DNA from: Areca catechu
Lineage: Eukaryota; Streptophyta; Magnoliopsida; Arecales; Arecaceae
Assembly: GCA_021397845.1 (NCBI GenBank)
Contig: CM038052.1
Location: 41,028,449 to 41,092,448 of the forward strand
Length of the DNA stretch: 64,000 nucleotides
Direction: 5' to 3'
Both the position numbers and the translations under genes were made by a program. This document shows positions 58,560 through 64,000 of this stretch, piece after piece. Each line of letters starts with the position of its first letter. The stretch's first letter is position 1. The notes below the pieces were generated by a model that was not told where the DNA came from, ran no database searches, and was given only the letters and a program-made list of their open reading frames with translations.

Positions 58560-60053
58560 TATTCATATGTCAAAGTTTTGAAAGTTTTGTAATAAATTAA
58601 GATTGAGTCCTGTAATAAGTTGAGGTTAGTTGATTTGTCTCAACCCTCAACCCTAGTTAGTATATTGAGTCCTGTACTTCAGTTGTGAAACCAGTATGAG
58701 TTCAAATTTTGGACAAGAGAAGAGGTTACCCTAATTTGGAGTTCCACCAGGCCACATCCAGGAGTCAAAGGCCATTACATCAGCTTGTTGGATTTTGTGT
58801 GACACCCTAGGATCAAAAATGCTTCTCAGAAACTCTGATTCCTTCCAGATTCTCTCCAGATATCCAGATTCCTCTCCAGATACCAGAGCATATTCACAAA
58901 CCAGGGCATCCATGATTCCAGAGGTCCACCTACATCCTAGCCCAAGAAAATCAAGTCCAGGTGCCAGGCCCAAGCCCACCAGAACCAAGATGCTCTTTTC
59001 ATTCCAAGAATATTCCATCCAGGACACCCCAGCTTCCAGGAGGCCCAAGCCCATGTGCCCTTTATCCTTTGGCTGGCCCATTGCTATTCCTAGAAGCCTA
59101 ACACACCACCCTAGGCATCCTTGGAGTTGACCAAGTTAAAGCATGAAGAAAAGAGAAGAAGACTAGTCAAAGTTCTAAACCTAGTTGGGTTTTATCTTCC
59201 TAATTGTTTTAAGACTTGTACTTCTAACCTAACTAGGAGAAGGACTTGTAATCTAACTAGGAAAAAGCTTGTTAACCTAAGTGTAACCCTAGTTAGAGAG
59301 GGCATGGGAACTCTATAAATACCCCATCCCTCCCCCTCTTATACTCACCTTTCTTTTATGAATACCATTTGCTAAAATTTTGAGTCATTGCTTTGTTCTT
59401 GTGATTGGTTTTTATTTTGAGTGTTCTCCTTGTGTTCCCTGGCCGAACCCCTATTGCCCTAGCTCTTTTCTATGTCCTTGGAGATCAGCCACGCCCAAGG
59501 AAAGGAAGCCCTAGCTGCCATCCAAGACTAAGAGCTCCTTCTTCTCCGGTTGCCAGCTTTTAACCCTAATCCCAATTTCCTTCAAACCCTAGTTCCTTTC
59601 TCTTTTCTTACTTGCTATTTTGATTGACCCTTGATGCTTGCAGGATTTCCGAGGTGTTTCACCTCCCCAGAGGAGGCTTTCCTTGCTTTCAAGACTGCCC
59701 AAATCAGCCATCAGATTCAAGGGAACCGAGGCTTCTTCTTCCAGGCTCCAATCAAAGTGTGAGTGATCTCTTCTATTGCAAGATTTTCAATCTCTAACTG
59801 GTAAGAGACCTTTCCTTGTCTTAATATCTGATTTGATTGAAGATAACTATCCTAAGCCAGGAATTTCTTAATTCTCGGGTCCTATTACTTTTGTTATTTT
59901 GCATGAGCACACTTGCATGATGATTCTTTGCATTGCTGGTTTTCTTGCTAGTCTTTACTTAATTTTGAGAATATAGCCTACAAATTAAATTCTAAAAAAA
60001 ATAAAAAAAATTAGTTTACTATTTTTCTACAATCTTAGAGTCATCCCATATTA
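58560..60053 (+). repeat. Gypsy-type 5' LTR, plus orientation (left end approximate)
   Basis: A primer site at 60057 fixes the right end. TATA box CTATAAATA at 59311, followed by a leader with CCCCATCCCTCCCCC. 58800-59140 is repeated in inverted orientation at 61395-61690 with roughly three quarters of bases shared, so this LTR and the minus-strand one are related families. The left end is not fixed. Confidence 0.6.
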
Positions 60054-60056
60054 GTT

Positions 60057-60068
60057 TGGTATCAGAGT
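60057..60068 (+). promoter_or_regulatory. Primer binding site, initiator tRNA-Met type
   Basis: TGGTATCAGAGT, one base off the perfect plant initiator-Met site TGGTATCAGAGC seen at 14181. It marks the start of an internal region, but no gag follows before the next LTR begins near 60690. Confidence 0.75.
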
Positions 60069-60680
60069 GGGTTTAGGATAGCTTGCATTTGCATTAGAAT
60101 CACAAACCCTAATTTTCAACATCTTGTCCACTACATTAGGTGTTTGTTTTTTATCTGATTTCGACTACCTAGGAATTTTATTTTTTTTTGAAATTTGCAT
60201 GAATTGTTCTCTGCCTTGTTATCTATTTTATCATAATTTTTAGCTAATTTTATAAAAACCCTAATTCACTAAGATTTGGCATCTTAGAAACCCTAATTGA
60301 AAACCTAAGATTTCTGCATCGGTTCGAAAATCCTAGGATTTACATCATCATCTGATTTTAGTTTTGTATCAAATTTGGTAGAGGTCTTCAACACTGTCCG
60401 TCCTCTGTCCTAGAATTCTCCCAATTTTTTTATGCATCAAGACCCATGTCAAACATTGCATTAATCCAAACCCTAATTTCCTGAATTCTGCTATTTCTGC
60501 ACTTACTTAACCAAACCTAACTAACTTCCACACACCCCAATCCCAAGCCCAATTTGTTTGCTAACCTAATCAACCTAAACCTAATTTTCCACCTCATAAA
60601 ACATGATGGGGAACTAATATGCATGCAATTTTTTTTGTATGTTTTACATGTTGAGTTAGGTGATTAATTCCCAAATTTCA
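60069..60680 (+). other. Leader region after the primer site, no ORF
   Basis: AT-rich with repeated CCCTAATTT words (60101, 60261, 60291, 60471). It is the 5' UTR of the plus-strand element; the rest of that element has been lost or displaced by the minus-strand one. Confidence 0.5.
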
Positions 60681-60689
60681 GATCAAAGT

Positions 60690-62160
60690 TATTTGTAGGG
60701 AATTTTGTATGAATTTTTGAAGATCAGCATGCAGATTAGGACCTAGAAAAGTAGCAAAGAAGGACCGCCGGGGCTGAGAAGCCTCGGTTAGGGCAAGTTC
60801 TCCTACAATAAAACTACTGGAGGTAGAGGGGTGTACCTGACAACGTCTATGAAGATCGCAGTGAAGGGGTCTCTCGTTCCTCGATGGATGCGGCCTGGAA
60901 AACCGAGCCAAAGACCCGTGGATACCCGGCTTTCTGCTCGGTGATCCGATTGAGGCTTGGCTGGAGTCATTGGATTCGTAGGAACTCAGGGACCTGCAAA
61001 CGACCTATCACGGGTTAGAAAGCTCACAAAGGAACAAGAAAACAAAGTAAAAACAGCAAGGGAAGGCTTCTTTTGGAGTGGGCGTCCAGGGATCTGGAGG
61101 GTTTGTTGGCAGCAGGAAGATGATTGCAAACACCGGGAAGAAGAACTCTCACAAACCCCTTTATGCACACAGTAGGGTATCACACCACTCAATAGAAGAA
61201 CTCAAGGTTTTCATTCATTAAAAATTCTCCTCATACAAGAGGCTAGGGTCCCTTAAATAGACCCTTAACCTTGGGCTCCAAGTAAGGGTACATAAGTCTT
61301 TACATAAGAATCCTTTTCCCTCTCAAACCCTAGCTAGAAAATAAGGAAATATTAGGTAGAAAAATCCCTAAAAATTCTCTTGACTTGGTCAACACTCCAA
61401 GGATGCCTAGGGGGGCGTGTTGGGCTTCTAGGAGCAGCAAGGGGCCGGCCCAAAGGGGCCCGGGTGCATGGGTTTGGGCCTCTGGAAGCTAAGGTGGCCT
61501 GGTAGCCAGGTAGCAGGAATATTCCCTGGTATCTTGCTTCTTAGGGGCTTGGGCTTGGCACCTGGGCTTGATTTCTTTGGGCTAGGATGCAGATGGACCT
61601 CTAAAATCATGGATGCCTTGGTCTATGAATATATTTTGCCATCTGGAAGGAAATCTGGGCATCTGGAGGGCATCTGCAAGGAATCAGGGTTTATGATTTT
61701 CCTCCTGGGGTCTTCAAATCTTCAAGCTAGGTTGGACTTGGGCTAAACTTCCATGTTTTCAATCTGATTGGACTTGGTCTTTACTTGTATGATGTGGTCT
61801 TGAGTCTTCAATATGGTTGAATAGGACTCAAAAAAATAAAATTAGCTCGACATGAGCTGACTAACACTGGACTGAACTAGCTCAACATGAGCTAAATAAT
61901 TACAAGACTTAAATGAAACAACTCAGCTGGACTAAGCTTTATTACAGTGGACTCGAATGTTATTTAAGTGATCCACAGAGGGTTGAGAAGCCTCTGCCTT
62001 ATTCTGGTGCCTTTGGTGTCCGTACCAATTCTCCCGGGGTGGGAGGAACTCGACCCTGTCGAGTGAAGATCAGATTGGCTCACATATCTCTCAAGAAGGT
62101 CTGGGTTAAGGCGTTGCAAGTCCTCTCGAGAAATCCACGAATCCTCCGACTCTGGCCGGC
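60690..62160 (-). repeat. Gypsy 3' LTR, minus orientation (limits approximate)
   Basis: Lies immediately downstream (minus strand) of the chromodomain at 62.2 kb. It has a TATA-like GGGTCTATTTAAGGG at about 61250-61265 (minus). 61395-61690 is the inverted partner of 58800-59140. Neither end could be fixed because no second copy of the same family is in the window. Confidence 0.6.
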
Positions 62161-62164
62161 TTTG

Positions 62165-62690
62165 CCATCAGACTAGGAAGCGTTGATAACCGCGGCCCCG
62201 GGTCGTAATGGCTTGATCGTCCAGGATACGCTCGATCCGTTCTCCTCTCTCAGGCCAATTAATTGGTGGACACTCTGGGTAAGGATCACTCTCAACAGAA
62301 GGGATAGGCCCAAAAGCCTCACTAGGTATCATTGCCGGTTCCCTGTACTCAACCAGGTCTGTAATATTGAAGGTAGAACTGATGCCCAAATCCGAAGGCA
62401 ATTCTAACACCTAGGCATTTGATCCAACCTTCTCTATCACTTTAAAAGGTCCGGCTCTGCGAGCATGAAGCTTCTTTTAGGCCTAAGCCTAACCAAGATA
62501 GAATCCACTGCATCAAATTCTTTAATCCATCTTCGGGAATTAGCCAGTTATTTCAAAATTAGTGCAGGTGGTGAACATGCTGGGCATATGCAGACTCCTA
62601 ACAAGATGATGCAAAGGACTCATACTGACACCTAAAGACTCGACTATGCATTCCTATCGAAGAAAATTTTATTGAACTCTTTGGATCTAA
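62165..62690 (-). pseudogene. Gypsy chromovirus integrase C-terminus and chromodomain
   Basis: On the minus strand: RRAGPFKVIEKVGSNA, then (after a TAG) VLELPSDLGISSTFNITDLVEYREP, then a chromodomain (GERIERILDDQAITTRGRGYQRFLV, with TAG before WQ). A weaker VRLRPKRSF-like segment lies upstream (about 62490). It matches the arrangement at 2180-2460 on the plus strand. The chromodomain targets integration to chromatin; this copy is broken. Confidence 0.8.
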
Positions 62691-62692
62691 AC

Positions 62693-64000
62693 CTAATAGA
62701 TTATAGGTTCTCTAGGTTTGATCCTAGCTTGACATGCACATGAAAATTTACAGTGAACTCCTAGCAAATTCCAAAGAGTATGCCAGAAGTAAGATGCAAA
62801 CCTAACATGTGTGATGAATGCATGCAGTATGCTAATCTCAGTTAAATGCAATCTAATAATCCTAGAAATGCTGGAGGTGTTAGGCAAGGGCAGAAAATAG
62901 GAAGTGGGTTCATAATTAGTTTGGTAGGGTAGGGAAAAAGGTTCAAAGTTAGTTGGATAAAGTTCGATATAAGAAGGCATGTCAGGGACTAATCCTAGAC
63001 TAATGAGGCTAACCTTACGAGGTTGCGATATATCTACGGGGTTTGTATAATGGAAGGATGGGTTATTAATCTCAGGAAAGAGGTCCTTAATGGGAACTAT
63101 AGGAGGAGACTCATCCTGAGGGTTCTGATTCAAAGAGATCAGGTCCTTAATAAATTCTTCTGGTTCTTGTATTTTAGGACTAGACTCTATAATTTGGCTC
63201 TCCTCTATGGTTTCCTCAGGTAAGGCTCTAGTAGCAGTACCTAGGTTCTCTTCCTCTATTTGTTCTTCCACTATAGCTTTAGGTTGGATGTGGTCAAGGT
63301 CAACTACCTCTAGGTTGGCTTCTACCTGGGTATCTATTAGGTCAGCTAATTCTAGGTCATCTAAAGGTGTCTCCTCTTCTCCTTCATACTCATCCACTAG
63401 GCTCGCATCAGCTTCATACACTTCCGCGTTAATGTAAGCCTTGTCAATCTCAAGAATGGTTGGAGAAGGTCGGCTAGAGAAAAATTGGCTAGGTCCTGGT
63501 TTCTGATTATGGACACTAATCCTAGTAGGTTCAGGTTGTCTAAGGGGTAGTGGCTCACTACTGGGCTCATATTTAGGGGTGCTAATCCTATGGGGTTCAA
63601 GTTGACTATGGAAAACCTGACTAGTACTAGATTGATATCTAGGGATTATGGGCTCCCTAGACTCATAGGATAAGGGAGCAGATCTATGGGTCACGGGATC
63701 ATAAGATCCGGGGTCATAGGATTTGGGTTCAGCTCTATGGGTCTTGGGTCTACTGGACTCATGGGATATGGGTTCGTAGATTTTAGAGTCAGAGGATTTG
63801 AAGTCATAAGATCTATAGGTTGTGCGTATACTAGGCTTATAGGATATGGGTAAATAGGATCTAGAGTCATAGGATCTAGGTTCAGTATCATAGTATGGGT
63901 CAGGCTGAGTGGCTCTCCTAGGTTCAACCTTACGATATGGTTCAGGGTTTGGGGTCCTCCTAGGTTTAGGATTATAGTATGGGTCAGGCTGAGGGGCTCT
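62693..64000 (-). CDS. Long acidic/Pro-rich frame of unknown identity, open at the window edge
   Basis: At least 436 codons with no stop, running in from beyond 64000 on the minus strand; the true start is outside the window. The N-terminal visible part is Tyr/Ser/Pro/Arg-rich with repeats (SYDPGSYDP, YDTEPRSYDSRSY, two DPYY). It then becomes strongly acidic (about 63210-63440: EYEGEEETPLDDLELADLID). The last about 35 codons (SYFWHTLWNLLGVHCKFSC) are a piece of gypsy integrase core, fused in frame. I do not recognise the main part. It may be a Gag-like or accessory protein of the minus-strand chromovirus, joined to integrase by an internal deletion of RT. Not a normal host gene as far as can be seen. 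Confidence 0.5.
   Translation of the reverse strand, partial: RAPQPDPYYNPKPRRTPNPEPYRKVEPRRATQPDPYYDTEPRSYDSRSYLPISYKPSIRTTYRSYDFKSSDSKIYEPISHESSRPKTHRAEPKSYDPGSYDPVTHRSAPLSYESREPIIPRYQSSTSQVFHSQLEPHRISTPKYEPSSEPLPLRQPEPTRISVHNQKPGPSQFFSSRPSPTILEIDKAYINAEVYEADASLVDEYEGEEETPLDDLELADLIDTQVEANLEVVDLDHIQPKAIVEEQIEEENLGTATRALPEETIEESQIIESSPKIQEPEEFIKDLISLNQNPQDESPPIVPIKDLFPEINNPSFHYTNPVDISQPRKVSLISLGLVPDMPSYIELYPTNFEPFSLPYQTNYEPTSYFLPLPNTSSISRIIRLHLTEISILHAFITHVRFASYFWHTLWNLLGVHCKFSCACQARIKPREPIIY

Noticed and set aside
58731..59130. Frames of 111-116 codons on both strands
   Set aside because: They fall in the inverted LTR arm; similar frames appear in the partner arm at 61.5 kb only because of sequence similarity.

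Overview
The window is nuclear DNA of a flowering plant. One ordinary plant gene with many introns sits among nested, decayed LTR retrotransposons and a broken hAT transposon. The repeat lineages (SIRE-type and Angela/Tork-type Copia, Tat-type and chromovirus Ty3/gypsy) and the protein variants would fit a monocot, possibly a palm. That assignment is inference; nothing in the sequence proves it.

Layout. 1-2.6 kb: a dead chromovirus pol with chromodomain, followed by a probable 3' LTR. 6.3-11.5 kb: a minus-strand Angela/Tork-like Copia element with a truncated 5' LTR and a short foreign insertion. 11.5-24.65 kb: a hAT (Ac/RICESLEEPER-like) transposase pseudogene split by an 11,051-bp SIRE-like Copia element (12718-23768) flanked by a perfect 5-bp target duplication GAAGG. 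Removing that element rejoins the hAT frame exactly. The Copia element carries an extra ORF after pol, and its LTRs hold arrays of a 14-bp palindrome, AAGTGTCGACACTT.

26.27-32.90 kb: the one intact host gene, an 11-exon orthologue of Arabidopsis PUB49/CYP65 (U-box plus cyclophilin), 593 codons, with every splice junction in phase.

36.4-45.9 kb: a Tat-lineage gypsy element on the minus strand (TSD GATAG, polypurine tract at 38231-38246). It has lost pol but keeps a gag fragment and a spliced gene on the opposite (plus) strand encoding a 'putative gypsy-type transposon' (Transposase_28-like) protein. Both LTRs contain a 117-bp minisatellite, and the 3' untranslated region holds 93-, 63- and about 80-bp tandem repeats. 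47.8-54 kb: a plus-strand Tat pol pseudogene interrupted by two solo LTRs, one of a related Tat family (TSD AAGGT) and one of the palindrome-bearing SIRE family (TSD CCAAC/CCAAT). 54-58.5 kb is a decayed post-pol region. 58.5-64 kb holds two related gypsy LTRs in inverted orientation, a minus-strand chromodomain, and a long acidic/proline-rich frame running off the window.

Together this is a retrotransposon graveyard around one housekeeping-type gene. Most premature stops fit C-to-T decay of CAG, CAA or CGA codons, as expected for silenced, methylated repeats. The most unusual material is the accessory content of the elements: two different extra ORFs, one sense and one antisense, and several LTR or UTR tandem arrays.
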